From Viola odorata (lineage: Eukaryota; Streptophyta; Magnoliopsida; Malpighiales; Violaceae), in assembly GCA_963691705.1 (NCBI GenBank), contig OY829538.1, forward strand, positions 52,975,151 through 53,039,150: a stretch of 64,000 nt of DNA. The letters run 5' to 3'. Below the pieces are notes generated by a model. The model did not search any database. It saw only the letters and a program-made list of their open reading frames with translations, and was not told the DNA's origin. Of the stretch, positions 22,913 to 34,536 are shown piece by piece. Within the stretch, counting starts at the first letter, position 1, and every line of letters starts with the position of its first letter. Both the position numbers and the translations under genes were made by a program.

Positions 22913-23390
22913 TTTGGACTCTTCCACCTGGGCCGAGTACATGACAGATGGGGAGTAGTTTCTGAATTGTTGCTGCTAAAGAAAGGGAAAATTGTGGCGT
23001 TGCGAATCAAATATCAGAGGAGATGGAGAGATTAGATGTTGTTGTTGTTGTTGTTGTTGTTGTTGTAATTGTTGTTGGTAGGCAACATCATTCCACGGTT
23101 GGAGGAAGAAGATGAAGTCTAAGGTTGCTGTTGGGCTTGGGCTTGGGCTAGCTACTTGGTTGGTCAAGTGTTCGACGTGGCATGGCACGTCAACAACTAC
23201 ACACATGGTATCTAACGTGTTATGCCACGTCGAACACTTGACGGAAAGTGTCGGACGTCATCAGTGTGAGGTACCAAATATGAACAACGTTTTGAGTATG
23301 AGTACTTTTTAAAAGAAAAAAAAAATGAGATATCAAATGTCTCAATCTAATAGACTGGAGGTGTCATTTTTTATATTAACCTATTTTTTA
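22913..23390. mobile_element. Decayed end of a second Mutator-like element
   Basis: The stretch at about 23260-23390 (GGTACCAAATATGAACAACG, AAATGTCTCAATCTAATAG, GGAGGTGTCATTTTTTATA) parallels in order and wording the right end of the element at 21533-22884. A (GTT)n run lies at about 23038-23065. A perfect 19-bp inverted repeat forms a hairpin at 23165-23183 and 23222-23240. No matching left end was found, so this is probably a truncated relative. Confidence 0.5.
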
Positions 23391-23590
23391 AAAAACTGAA
23401 AATCCAAATACTAAAAAGAACTTCTAAGTTCTAACCATTAACCCCATTTTTCTTGGCATGAGAAATTGCAAGAGTTGACATGGCTTTAAGTAAAGGAAAA
23501 TTATAAGAGAAAAATAAGAATTCTTTTAAGAGCAATAAACATCAAATGTTCATAAAACTCGGATTATTGAATTCAGTAACAAGAAATTCT

Positions 23591-24178
23591 TTACAATTGA
23601 AGAGGTAAAGGAGGAGCAATAGTTCGCCTCTCCCATATATTTATTTCTTTCCGAGCTTCTACCACAATCTCTCCATCACCTACTTCTTTCCCATCCACAT
23701 AAGCCTCCCGCCAATCGAAATTTTGCAACGCACGGCGACCACTTGCAACCGATTTCAAGTCGAACAGGGAAGGGACTGGCGGCTTAATCTCATGGCATAC
23801 ATCTCCACCAGATTTCCCATGTAGTTGCCTACCAATGAAAACCTTCATTATTAATTTAGGCCAAGCAGCTATCACAATTTCACAAGGTTTTGCCACCTTG
23901 ATTTCTTCCTGCTTCTTCTTGTTCTTGCTCTTGCTCTTGATTCGGCCAACGCAAGAAACTTCCGGTGAGGCAGGCTCTCGTGCATCGAAGCTTCCATGTC
24001 TTGCCCTCCGTCGAGCTTCCCTTGGTACAAGTGATATCATAGGACCAGAAGATCCTCTCCCACCACTAGCTCTCACCGGGCTTGGAGGCGGACTTGAGAA
24101 GTTAACCGGAGCTGCAGCTGCTTTTGGAAGAAACGCTAAGATGCTGCTCCTGCGTCTTTCTCGATTCCTCATCTTCAT
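23591..24178 (-). CDS. Small basic plant-specific protein, syringolide-induced 14-1-1-like
   Basis: A single uninterrupted frame of 195 codons starts at an ATG in the context MKMRNRERRRSS. The N-terminus is basic, followed by a Pro/Ser/Gly-rich region. The central motif EPASPEVSCVGRIKSKSK resembles the EPxSPxVSCxGxxKxK motif of an uncharacterised plant family that includes a soybean syringolide-induced protein. The C-terminal half is less charged and includes NFDWREAYVDGKEVGDG. There is no signal peptide or membrane segment. Function is unknown; a stress-induced role is only suggested by the family name, and the assignment is from memory of the motif. Codon use and lack of introns look normal for this family. 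It lies about 550 bp from the NRPB1 3' end, in the same direction. Confidence 0.75.
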   Translation of the reverse strand: MKMRNRERRRSSILAFLPKAAAAPVNFSSPPPSPVRASGGRGSSGPMISLVPREARRRARHGSFDAREPASPEVSCVGRIKSKSKNKKKQEEIKVAKPCEIVIAAWPKLIMKVFIGRQLHGKSGGDVCHEIKPPVPSLFDLKSVASGRRALQNFDWREAYVDGKEVGDGEIVVEARKEINIWERRTIAPPLPLQL

Positions 24179-24722
24179 TCCAAGGCTAGATCGCTATTGA
24201 CTTTGCTGTACCTTTTGGCATGATTCATTCATATAGAGTGCATTTGAAAAAGGAGGTATAAAAAAAAAGTGCTCTTAATTGACTAAGTAAACAAAAGAAG
24301 CAAGTGACGCAGAGGGCAGCACAAATATTAATATTAACAATAGATTATAAGCAAACCAACCCCGAAGAACAGTTCTGTGCCGGCCGGAATACTAAAGAAC
24401 ATGTCTTGTAACATTATTAATCCTCAACTCTCACTGTTATGCCTCATATCCCAACACGTGGCAGAGACTTCTACAATTAATAGATTACAAAAAAAATAAT
24501 CAATAAATCAACATGCGCTCATCAGTCGCTTACACAAGCGCAGAATATTTTTAGGCGTTTTTCTGGAGGAGCAAATAAATTGGAATGATCATCCAGAAAA
24601 AAAGTCCATGATAAAAGACTTACAAAACATACTGTTTCGCACAAGAATTGCCAGTCCAGTTACTAGCAGACACAAATTAACAACAGTTTCTCATAAGCTC
24701 TGGGAAAATCGATACAAAGCCC
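24179..24722. other. Spacer: 5' flank of the small gene and 3' UTR of NRPB1
   Basis: The 540 bp contain no coding signal. The part next to 24722 is expected to be the NRPB1 3' UTR and the part next to 24179 the promoter of the small basic protein gene. No clear TATA box was identified. Confidence 0.4.
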
Positions 24723-27700
24723 TCATCGAGCACTCTTGTCGTCTTTCTTGCCATCCTTGGCGTTCCTGTCATCTTTGGTACTTGTCTGAGGAGTATACTG
24801 ACTGGTAGATGACGGTGAGTACCCAGGTGCACTTGGTGAATACCCTGCGCTTGGACTGCATGCAAAACAACAAATTAAGCGAATGTCAGATATAACAACT
24901 ACCCCCTAAACAGCTTCAATGTTCTTTTAACAACTGGGATCATAATCTTTAAGTACCTATACTGTGGAGAACTTGGACTATAGTCTGGGGCTGCCACTGA
25001 ATTGTATGGGCTGTGTAAAACCAATAAAAGCATGATAAGACTACACAGCCATTAAGGATAACAGGAGAAATACAAACTAGAAGAACACCATCAAAAGCAC
25101 AACCCATAAAGGGTCACTTGCCTGCTTGGACTGTATGCTGGGCTTGAAGGCGAATATGATGGAGATGTAGGAGAATATGAGGGTGAAGTTGGACTGCAAC
25201 AGATGGTAAAAAAAATGAATTTCAGAAAAATATATGAAATAATCCTCAACCAAATTGAGAACAAGGTCAAATACTTCTAAGGAAATCAGGATATTTATGA
25301 ACTACCTGTAGTTTGGAGATGTGGGACTGTAAGGACTGGCTGGTGACAATCTTGGACTGCTAGGCGAATATGCCAGCGATGGGCTGTACTTTGCGGACTG
25401 GGGATTATAACTTGGGGAGGTTGGGCTGTAGCTTGGCGAGGTTGGGCTGTAGCTTGGTGAGGTTGGGCTGTAGCCAGGGGACGTTGGGCTGTAGGCTGGA
25501 GATGTGGGGCTGTAGGAAGGAGATGTGGGGCTGTAAGAAGGGGAAGTGGGGCTGTAAGAAGGGGAAGTGGGGCTGTAGGATGGGGAAGTGGGGCTGTATG
25601 CGGGGGAAGTGGGACTGTATGCGGGTGATGTAGGGCTGTATACTGGTGAAGTAGGACTGTAAGTCGGTGAGGTTGGACTGTAACTGGGAGAAGTGGGGCT
25701 GTAACTAGGTGAGGTAGGACTGTAACTTGGAGATGTGGGGCTATAGCTTGGTGATGTGGGGCTATAGCTTGGTGAGGTTGGAGAGTATGATGGGCTTGTA
25801 GGTGAATAAGCAGGACTTGTTGGGCTGTAACCAGGCGAACTGGGGCTATATGTTGGTGATGTCGGACTATACCCAGGCGACGTTGGGCTATACCCGGGAG
25901 AAGCAGGGCTGTACCCGGGAGATGTAGGACTGTAAGCTGGGGATGATGGACTGTACCCACTGGTATTAGAGGGGGTGTAACCTGGTGATGGTTGACCAGG
26001 CGAAAAAGCCATCGTACCGACATAAGGTGAAAACTGTGAATCTGCCATTGGTGAAGCACGGAAATTTGGACTTAGCATAGGAGACAGTAGGCTCTCATGG
26101 AAGGGAGTCCCTGACACTGGAGAACGGCCAGGTGTCATGCCAAATTCCAAGCCATCCATGTAACTAGGGAGCTGTAGTTCAATAGCATTCTTCAACATCT
26201 CATCATTGAGGTATAATGCACAATCTCCTGTTCCAATTGGTGCAAGCTGACCAAGCATTATATTTTCAGTGACCCCCCGTAAATAATCCGTTTCAGCATA
26301 TACTGCAGCATCAAGAAGGATATCCACGGTCTCTTCAAATGAGCACCTCATCATTGGCCCAGTATCATTCCGATTGATACCATGGCGAGTGATCGCCATC
26401 AAGTGGCCACGATATGTCATGGTATCACACAATATAGCCAGATGGCGGTAATTGACATAAGATCCATCGAATGATATAACGACACGTAATTCATCCAGCA
26501 ACGAACGACGAACAGCCTCAATTCCAAGAACTTCAATAACTTCAATCAAGTGGTTGCTCGTTGTTCTTTTGGCATCAACATTTTCATGGGTCATAACAGC
26601 CAAGAGATTTACCCCTTCGGTGTCCAGCATCCACTCCTCTGTTGTCTTAAATCCATCATTATCATCAAACCTGCTTACCTTCCCATGTTTAATGAACACC
26701 TTGTTGATATCAGAGATACCTCCCAGAGCCATTTCTGTCAACATGTTGCTCTCTATCTTCTTCAGGAAAACATCATCTTCAGCTGATTCATCATTCAACT
26801 CCCCTTTAGGAGCCTCGTCATTCATGATACGGATACGAAGAATCAGTTTTTCAGCATTATCATCATTGAATATACACGTCAGATCATCATCGAATTCACG
26901 GTTGATCTTCTCAGCAATGTCAGCCATGCTTAGTTTCTTATCAATCATCATTTCACGGTTCAATTCTATACGAAGCAACCAGGGAGATATTTTTTCTGGA
27001 ACAACCTCTTCATCAGGCATCTCGTAATATGAGTTCACAAAATCAACATCCTCATCAATAATCGTACTCATAAGATCTGGATCGTACCACACTTCTGTAG
27101 CCTGTGTAACACTCCTAAGGGTGGTGTATTCCAAAGCACACTGAACACCTTTAGCCGACTCCTTCGTCTTGTTACATTCAGGTGTCAAGTACACAGAAAG
27201 AGAAGGAGTTTTGATTTTTTTAGCCACATTAATGATTTCCCTCAACCTAGGAACACCTAGGGTAACATTCTTAGCACTAACACCAGCATAGTGGAAAGTA
27301 TTCAGAGTCATTTGTGTGGCGGGCTCTCCAATGGACTGTGCAGCTACACAACCAATCATTTCTCCAGGTGCTACTAATGACTGTAAGAACCGAGATTCTA
27401 TCTCACCAATAACCCAATCAAATGCTTCACGAGTGAGTCTGTGTTCCTCCAGCACCCTTTTGCTAGCAAGAGTACTACGGAGCAAAATTCCAAAGAAGAG
27501 GGTGGCATTCTTTTGGGCTTCCACACTCAACTGATCCTCGCCAGGAACAACCTTCAGTCTCTCCTGAAGCTTATCAACAGCTTCAACAGCTTCCATTGGG
27601 TGAATATCAGAAGGGATAGATTTTCTTGGGTCAACTTTGAAAGTCTTCTGAGCATTCCAGATAAGCCTCTTGAGGTTAACAGGCATTGGCCACGTATTAT

Positions 27701-30001
27701 CACCAGTGGTGGCAATTTCTGTGCCAAGTTGAATCCGATCTGCTTCAAGTTTTTGAACCTCAGCATCAAACACATCACGCAATTCACGGATATTTTTCAA
27801 ATCCTCAACATGTTCTGGCAACATGTAATCGGGGTTCCAGCTTTCATCGTCAATTTCATATCTGAAGGTCTTGTCAAAATCTCCTTTCTTCATTTTTAAG
27901 GAATCCAACTGTTGTGATTCTATCCAGACAGAATCCATACCATCTTCTCCATAAAGAAACTGGATAACATCCCCCAATGAGTTCCTAACTGTACCATCAT
28001 ATTTAACCATAATATCCTCCATGGCCTTCACAAGTCGCCTCTGGATGTAGCCAGTCTCAGAAGTCTTCACAGCAGTATCTATCAGACCTTCCCTACCACC
28101 CATAGCGTGGAAAAAGAACTCTTGCGGTGTCAACCCACGCAAATATGAGTTCTCTACGAACCCACGACTTTCTGGACCATAGTCATCCTTGGTGAAGTGA
28201 GGTAAAGTCCTATCAATGAACCCATATGGTATACGCTTGCCCTCAACATTTTGCTGCCCAACACAAGCAGTCATCTGTGATATATTAATGAAACTGCCCT
28301 TAGATCCTGCAGTAACCATTGCTTTAAGATTGTTACTCTCAGATAAACTTTTTTGAGCACTGCTTCCAGCTTCATCACGTGCTTTATTCAATACCTAAAC
28401 GTTGGAAATATGTTAGCAGGCCAAAAAAGAAAGAGAGAAAACGTCTCGCGACCAGGTTTAGTACCTGATTGACTTTGTTTTCAAACGACTCCATCATAGT
28501 CCGTCCAGGCTCAGCCTCTAGATCCTTATTTTGGGCTTTCCGAATAAGCTCTTTCACCTCATTTTTCGCATTTGAGATAGTTTCATTAATTTTTTCCATC
28601 GTAGCTGCATCAGCAATTGTATCCCCAATACCAATGCTAAAAGCTTGTTGCAAAAGCCAATAATTGACGAGCCATTGTGTATGCCCAAGAAATTTGCGTG
28701 CTGCATCAGGGCCTACCTCTTCCCTGCATAAACGTGCACAAGACACGTGACCCATAACCACAACATATTAAGCTGTAAATTCAACTCGAAACAGTTGCTC
28801 ATATGTATTTCCATATTTTCAGATTCCATACTCTATGTATCCTTGTAATCTTAATCTCATGATAATGACCATATCACAGTAAGTTTCTGCACTATATTTC
28901 CCAGATCACTTAAATCTGCAGATACTAAAACCCCCAATAATACTGCCCATAAAAATGGATCTAGGAAAATACTGGTACATACCAGATCACATGAATAAGA
29001 CTTCCCGTGGAAGTACCAAGCGTTTTCTTGCAAAGAGTTCCGGTAAGCAGTTCTCCCTTTTCAATCCGAACATAAGTATCCCCCGGCGTAGTAATATCTC
29101 CTCTCTCTGAATCTGGGTGCCAGGATGAAGTTCTAATGAGGTTAATCTGCTTTGGAATGATAAGGTTAAAAACTTGCTTCCCAGTCCAAAGAGGTCGTGG
29201 CTTTAGAACAGCTGGTGCAGGGACTTTCCCATCAAAATCTTCCCACCACATCAAGATATTCATGAAAACATCCTGCAGTGACATGAGAAAGGTCAGACTA
29301 AGAAAGCAGAAAAAGTATCACGCAGCATCAGCATGCCAAAAGGAACAGCAATATCAAATTCAAAGTATCACCTTCTCTATGAAGGTATCTCTCTTAGTGA
29401 TTTTACGGCATCCCAAAAGCGTGTCCTGCACAATTCCCATTACAGGCCGATTCGCCTGAGGTGACACAATGCACTTGGGTACCATCATTAACTCCAATAC
29501 TTCCGCCCTAGTTTCAAATGATTGGGGAACATGCATATTCATTTCATCACCATCAAAATCAGCATTATATGGTGAAGTAACAGACAAGTTCAGGCGGAAA
29601 GTTGAGTATGGCATTATCTTGATTCTGTGCCCCATTATAGACATTTTATGGAGGCTGGGTTGACGGTTGAAGAGGACAAAGTCACCATCGTTCAAATGGC
29701 GCTCCACCTGCAACCACAACAAAAGTTTAATATACATGATAAACAGAAGTAGGAAATTAAAATACCTGCCCAGATGTAGGACAAAACCGAAGCGACAACT
29801 TAAATACTAGTCCAGATGCAAGACAGTACCTTGTAACCAAGCTCCAAATGATGATCGCTACTCTTCTTCAAGTACCGTAGATCAAGTCTTTGTCCATCAT
29901 CCCTAATAATGTACTTTGCACCAGTTTTACCAGGGGGAGGATGTGGCCCATACTCAACAAGCTCTTTCAGCCTATATATAAAATACTCCACCTTAAATAA
30001 C

Positions 30002-30056
<55 letters not shown>

Positions 30057-31693
30057 CAACAACAACAACAACAAGAAAACAAACACAACAATTCAAAACA
30101 TGAATGTGACAGAATGTAGACCTCTCAATGTTATATGGAGTCACGGTTTCTGGATAGGTCAGATTTAAAGCGATACTCCATGGAACTCCTAGTTCATCAA
30201 TGTTAATGGTGGGGTCTGGTGTAATAACTGTACGCGCAGAAAAGTCCACTCGCTTCCCCATCAAATTACCCCTAATGCGGCCTTCCTTTGCCTTAAGCCT
30301 ACTACATATAGATTTAATAGGTCTCCCTGATCTCTGAGTAGCCTGCACAAAAAGAAAGATAAATACCATCAGCAGGTGAATAAAATGTCATATGTTCTGA
30401 CCCTATATTTACAAATCCATACCCGTGGCTGTCCAGGCAACTCATTGTCAAAATATGTTGCCACATGAAATTGCAACAATTGAGCAAACTCAGATATTAT
30501 GTGTGCAGGAGCTCCACCCCTTTCCTGTTTCTTCAGATTCTCATTATGTCTAATAATCATAGCCAACTGATGAGTCAAGTCATCCTGTCCTCACAAAAAC
30601 AAGGAAAAAAGGATCATTGTGGAATCAAACATGGCGCTAAGCTGAAGAACAAAGCCCACAAAATTCTTTCTTAAAAGAATAGCCAGAAAGGGCTTGCCTC
30701 ACTCCTTGACGATGTGTCCATCATCACAGAGGGCCTCACAGGAGGTGGTGGAATTGGAAGAACTTGTAAAATCATCCAATCCGGGCGTGCATACTTTGGG
30801 TTCAACCCCAACAATTGGCAGTCCTCATCACTTATTCTTTTTAAAACGCTGAGAACCTGGATTATCAAATTCGAAACTTAGCATTTCTGCAGCTCATAAA
30901 ACCAATAAATAACTTCAAACACAAAATTAAGTTACCCTTTCAGCAGTAAGGGTCTGCTTTCTTTCTACTGGTTCAGGCAACTGTTCCTGATCATCACTTT
31001 TTTTCCTTTGGACCTTATATTCCGCATTTATCTTCATACCTTCAATGGTAATCTTTGGCTGTTGGGCGCCACACCCACCACGACTCTTCTTAACTGGCTC
31101 ATCAGTATCCTGACCTTGAACCTCAATGTCATCCCCACCTTCACATTTCGTTTTTCCTTTGCACGCCTCTAGAATCTTCTTCAGCCGGTTCTTCGGATTC
31201 TTTATCCTCAACGCTTGCTTAAACTTGTGATCCTCCTCGTCGGCGAGGATTTTGGAACAATTAAAGCAAACGCAACGCATGATAGAGAGCACAGTCTTCA
31301 AAAACCCTATATGAAACATAGGCTTGGCAAGCTCCAAATGACCAAAATGTCCAGGACACTCCGCCATGTTAGCAGTACAAGTCTCGCACTTCATCTTCCT
31401 ATCAATAGTCCCCAAGCGAGGATCACTCAAACCTGCAGTCTTAGGTTTCCCCCTTTCCGTCGTCTCACTGTGCTCGATTTGCACAACAGACATTTGCCTC
31501 TGCACCAAAAGAAACACAAAAACTTCAGTTAAGCATAAAATTCACCAAAATGATAGATACTCCATTACAACTCAGAAACGAACTCTCGGAGTAGATAAAG
31601 AAGCATTACGATTTCGTCTGGGCTGAGTATGCCAAACTGAACCATCCGGACTTTGGCCACCTCCGCCGGCGAGTACGGGAATCGGACATCCAT
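24723..31693 (-). CDS. NRPB1: RNA polymerase II largest subunit (RPB1)
   Basis: Catalytic subunit of nuclear RNA polymerase II, which makes mRNA and many non-coding RNAs. Thirteen exons join in frame to 1854 codons plus stop: 31610-31693, 30936-31499, 30698-30856, 30423-30584, 30122-30342, 29830-29971, 29372-29707, 28983-29272, 28465-28723, 25306-28394, 25122-25193, 24957-25010, 24723-24855. The start [16 protein letters not shown] matches plant RPB1. Visible parts: clamp zinc sites ([27 protein letters not shown]), the metal-binding loop [12 protein letters not shown], the bridge helix around [18 protein letters not shown], and the trigger loop [19 protein letters not shown]-terminal tail of about 26 contiguous YSPxSPx heptads is followed by degenerate ones and a Lys/Asp-rich end. 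Introns after 30698 and after 25122 begin with GC. The Arabidopsis protein has 1839 aa. Confidence 0.97.
30001..30074 (+). repeat. Compound (ATA)n-(ACA)n microsatellite in an NRPB1 intron
   Basis: About 17 ATA/AAT triplets are followed directly by about seven ACA triplets, inside the NRPB1 intron between exons 30122-30342 and 29830-29971. On the coding strand this is a (TTG)n-(TTA)n run close to the 5' splice site side. Confidence 0.9.
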
Positions 31694-34009
31694 GGCGACT
31701 GGATTCCAACAAAACCCTAGACCTAGACTTTGGAATTTATATTAGATTTTGTTCGTTTTTTTTAAAATCAGTTATGTTTGTTGTTTTTCTTGTGGATGCT
31801 TTTCCACTTTTGTTCAGCTTTTTATCGTTTGAGTTGATGGAAGAGGGAGATCTGCTAACACCCGATTACTCTCTGAGGCTCCGAAAAGAGAAGAGACCTC
31901 TCAAACGAAAAGGATTTCATGTCCCTATGGGTCGTATTTATAGAGAAAACAAGGTTGCTCTACGGCTAACGTGCGCCTTGGTGTCTAGGATAAGCGTTGC
32001 GTGCTGTCAGAAAGAAAGAGGACAAAAAAACTTGAGCCGGTTATGAATTAAAAAGTTGACATCCGGTAACCTTTAGTTCACGTAATAGTACTATTTTTTT
32101 CTTTAGAATCACTTTTTCGGGTATCGGAGAATGATTGAAAAGAATGTTAGTTTTTTTATGTTTGGTTGAGATTTAAAATTTTTGAAAAAGTAACATTATT
32201 ATGTTTATTTTATACTTGAGAATCTTCAAGAAAAAAAGTAAAAAAAATTATTATTTTATTCTTTTCTATATTTGTGTCTTTGTTACCTTGTTAGCCGTCT
32301 AATTATTCTTTCTTATATATACTTTATTATGAACTTTGTCTCTATTTAGTTGTCTATTTTTTAATAAATAAAATATCAAATGAGTTTTTAAATTTTTCAT
32401 TGGTTGATGGGTGGATTAAGAAATTTAGTTTTATGAACCTTCTTTATTCAACCTTCAGAATATATATTTTATCAAACTTTTTAAAAAAAAAATTAATCTG
32501 CAACTTAAAAAATGTATCATAAATTTTTAAAAAAAATTAAAAAATGTACCAAAACTTTAAAAAAGAATCTAGAACATAAAAAATGGGAAATTCTAGAAAA
32601 AAATTAAAAATTAAATATTACAAAAATATGAAACAAAAAAAATAACACATATAAAAAATGGAAAAAAATTAATAAAAAAATGGAAACTAAAACTAAGAGA
32701 GAAGGGAATAAGTTTTTTTTCTCTTTCTTAGAATAATACTAGTAATAGAGGGACAAATATATAATTTAAGTAAGAAATTAGTTTTTCTTACATCAAGAAA
32801 TCACTCTCCCCACCTCTTAACCAAATGATCACTTTCCCCCATTTTTTAAAAAGTCAAAAGGGTCAAGAAAAGTTGGATTCCGGAGGAGAGTGATTCCTTG
32901 TAGCAACCAAACGCAATAAAGCTGGAAATCTCAGATTCTCGAGTCACTTTTCTCCCTGATTTCGCCAACCAAACGCACCCCTATTTTTATTTGTTTACCT
33001 TATATTTTCAACACTATTTTTTTAAAATTTGACCATATCTTGTTTGTTTTTTTTCCTCTTCATATGTTGAGTGTTGGCCTACTCAGGTGACATACTCGCT
33101 CATATTAAATATTTTTTATTAGAAAAATATGAACGATTAACCATTTAATAATTCATTAAAAGGGAAAGAAATGGGAAGTGAAATACATAGAAAATTAGAA
33201 GAATAAATAAATGGTTCAATAAAGAAAAGATAATGGTAAATTGATGAAGAAACAAATCATCAAAATTAAGAAAAATAAGGAAAATACAATACATAAAGGT
33301 AATAGAGTATTTTCTAAAGGAAAAAAATAGATAAAAATGTGATCATTTTTTAAAAGAAAAAAAAACTAGTAAAATTTTAAGAAAAATATAAATAAAATAT
33401 GAAGATATAAAATAAACATAAAAATAAAATAAAAATATTAAGGGAAAATTCTATAAAAATAAGGATAGAACTTCTAAAAAGTAAAAATACAAGATACAAA
33501 GGTTCTAGGGTAAAAAGGAAAAAAAATAACTATTGTAAAAAAAATGAAGTATCATAGTTACTTATCGGAGTTCTATCAGATTGGGCGAACCAACCACCCA
33601 CATCTATTGCGAAATTAATCCCAACTTTTGTTTTAAATTTCACATTGGTGTGAACTGACATCAAACTCCTAAAAATAAAATATCTAAATTAAAGAGAATA
33701 GAACTTGTTTCCGTTAACCTAGTGCACAAATCTAGCTCATGAAGCAACATAGTTTTCACAAGGGGAAGAAAAAAAATGAGTCGCAAATTTAATTCATTTT
33801 GGAGAAAAAAAGAAAAAAACTTTCATAACTTTATTTTAAAATTCAAAATAAGTTTTATTAATTAAAACAAGTCTACAAATAAAATAAGAATGAATCCAAG
33901 TAAAAATCCAATGTTAAAGGACAAGTTTGCAAACTAGAGATTTTGAATACGGGGAGTTGTATGAATAGGGAAGTTGTTAGGTACCCCTACTCGTTTGGAA
34001 CATGAGATA
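31694..34009. other. NRPB1 upstream region and AT-rich spacer
   Basis: The first 250-300 bp are the NRPB1 leader and promoter. From about 32100 to 34000 the DNA is very AT-rich with many A-runs and no coding signal or recognised element. A phrase CCAACCAAACGCACCC at about 32969 resembles transposon ends, but I found no convincing partner. Confidence 0.4.
31935..31942 (-). promoter_or_regulatory. Candidate TATA box of NRPB1
   Basis: The minus strand reads CTATAAATAC, a good plant TATA box, about 240 bp upstream of the NRPB1 ATG. With initiation about 30 bp downstream this implies a 5' UTR of roughly 200 nt. No transcript evidence was available. Confidence 0.45.
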
Positions 34010-34528
34010 CCGGACTGCAAATGAGTTGAGCCGCTCGCACGCTGCTCGACGTTCGGCTTGAAAAAAACTCATTAAGGCTTATTCGATAAGGCTCGTGAGC
34101 CAAGCTAAAGCTCATTTACAAGGCTCGTTCTTGTGATGAGCTGAACTTGAGCCTTGATAAGTTTGGCTCATTAGGCTCATGACCTAGCTCGTTTAAGCTC
34201 GTTTATAAGCTTGAGAGTTAAGCTTACATAGTTAATTCTTTTAATTCTTTAATTTTTTTTATTTTTTTATATTACACTAAGTTTGATTAAGCCTAACATG
34301 TAAATGCAGGTGTATCAAAGTTTAACTAAGCCGAATGAGTCAAAGCTCATTTAGGTTCAAGTAGTAAATAAGCAAGTTAGGCTAGAGCCAAGCTTAAGTC
34401 TTGTTGTTCATACTCGTTACGAGCTTGAGCTGAGCTTGAGCTTTCTTATAATTTAACGAGTCAAGCCTGAGCCTACCTAGAGCCTACCTAAGTTCAGCTT
34501 GGCTCGGCTCGACTCATTTGCAACCCTA
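34010..34528. mobile_element. hAT-like miniature element, 519 bp
   Basis: An 8-bp direct repeat ATGAGATA lies at 34002-34009 and 34529-34536. The ends are inverted repeats: left ...TGCAAATGAGTTGAGCCG, right CGGCTCGACTCATTTGCA.... The body is made of many short GAGCTTGAGC/AAGCTC phrases in both orientations, typical of hAT-type miniature elements. There is no transposase. Confidence 0.85.
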
Positions 34529-34536
34529 ATGAGATA

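Noticed and set aside
25302..26059. Frames opposite to and out of phase with the NRPB1 CTD
   Set aside because: Shadow frames of the heptad repeat DNA.
31774..32046. Plus-strand frame of 90 codons upstream of NRPB1
   Set aside because: It overlaps the NRPB1 leader and promoter, has no family resemblance and is explained by chance.
32140..32985. Transposon bounded by GTTTGGTTGAGATTT-like and CCAACCAAACGCACCC
   Set aside because: The proposed ends match only over a few bases and no target duplication exists.
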